DNA of 5,222 nt from 2-01-FULL-40-42 sp964349415 (GTDB lineage: Bacteria; Patescibacteriota; Microgenomatia; UBA1406; GWC2-37-13). The notes under the pieces were generated by a model, which was given only the letters and a program-made list of their open reading frames with translations, was not told the origin of the DNA and ran no database searches. Location: positions 1 through 5,222 of the forward strand of contig CAYGGJ010000050.1 of assembly GCA_964349415.1 (NCBI GenBank). Reading direction: 5' to 3'. This document shows, piece after piece, positions 5,196 to 5,222 of this stretch. The stretch's first letter is position 1, and every line of letters starts with the position of its first letter. The position numbers were made by a program, and so were the translations under genes.

Positions 5196-5222
5196 CGCTT
5201 TGGACCGCTCAGCCACCTCTCC
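5133..5222 (-). tRNA. tRNA-Ser(GCU) with encoded CCA
   Basis: On the minus strand the 5' acceptor strand GGAGAGG (5216-5222) pairs perfectly with CCTCTCC (5137-5143). It is followed by discriminator G (5136) and a genomically encoded CCA (5133-5135). The D-arm region reads GCTGAGCGGTCCAAAGC. The anticodon stem AAGGT/ACCTT encloses loop TTGCTAA with anticodon GCT (plus-strand 5186-5188), decoding AGC and AGU serine codons. A long variable arm, GAGTC-CAAAA-GACTC, is the mark of a class II tRNA and agrees with serine. The T arm contains GGTTCGAATCC. The gene is 90 nt with CCA and complete, ending exactly at the window edge. Confidence 0.97.

Noticed and set aside
5100..5222. tRNA gene as an attachment site for an integrated element
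   Set aside because: No integrase is present, and I see no direct repeat of the tRNA 3' end elsewhere in the window. The only repeat is inverted and involves the anticodon arm.
1..5222. CRISPR arrays, insertion sequences, toxin-antitoxin or defence genes
   Set aside because: No regularly spaced repeats, terminal inverted repeats, transposase or nuclease motifs were found in any of the reading frames.

Overview
The window reads as an ordinary chromosomal segment of a bacterium with moderate-to-low G+C. The best guess is a member of the Candidatus Patescibacteria/CPR group (Microgenomates- or Parcubacteria-like). The basis is compact gene packing, a divergent LytR-CpsA-Psr protein with a Cys-bracketed insertion, a membrane-anchored secreted protein with no obvious family, and several genes without Shine-Dalgarno sites. 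A bacterial origin is supported by the tRNA-Ser with encoded CCA, the TTGACA-type promoters and one near-complete Shine-Dalgarno sequence. The lineage is inference; nothing in the window fixes it.

Layout, left to right. (1) The C-terminal end of a small HExxH metallopeptidase on + (1-174). (2) An alpha/beta hydrolase on - (163-1128), overlapping the peptidase tail-to-tail by 12 bp. (3) A single-pass membrane protein on - with a poly-glycine N-terminus and a secreted domain (1197-2099). (4) An 89-bp divergent promoter region. (5) An LCP-family protein on + (2189-3361), predicted to attach glycopolymers to the cell wall. (6) A GT-B glycosyltransferase on - resembling the MurG/MGDG-synthase/UgtP group (3383-4756). 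(7) A 74-residue glycine-zipper, YtxH-like membrane protein on - (4825-5049). (8) tRNA-Ser(GCU) on - (5133-5222), ending exactly at the window edge. No stretch over 300 bp lacks a gene, and the longest gap is about 90 bp.

Three or four of the genes fit a cell-envelope theme: LCP glycopolymer transferase, lipid- or wall-directed glycosyltransferase, secreted anchored protein and small membrane protein. They lie on alternating strands, so they are neighbours rather than an operon. Each seems to have its own promoter.

The most interesting signal is in initiation. For the genes at 2099 (-) and 2189 (+), and less clearly the hydrolase at 1128 (-), promoter-like hexamers lie so close to the ATG that the mRNAs would be leaderless or nearly so. 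The 74-residue gene instead has a 13-base match to the usual complement of the 16S rRNA 3' end. The two divergent promoters also look like near mirror copies. I found no mobile element, CRISPR array or defence system, and no clear intrinsic terminator.
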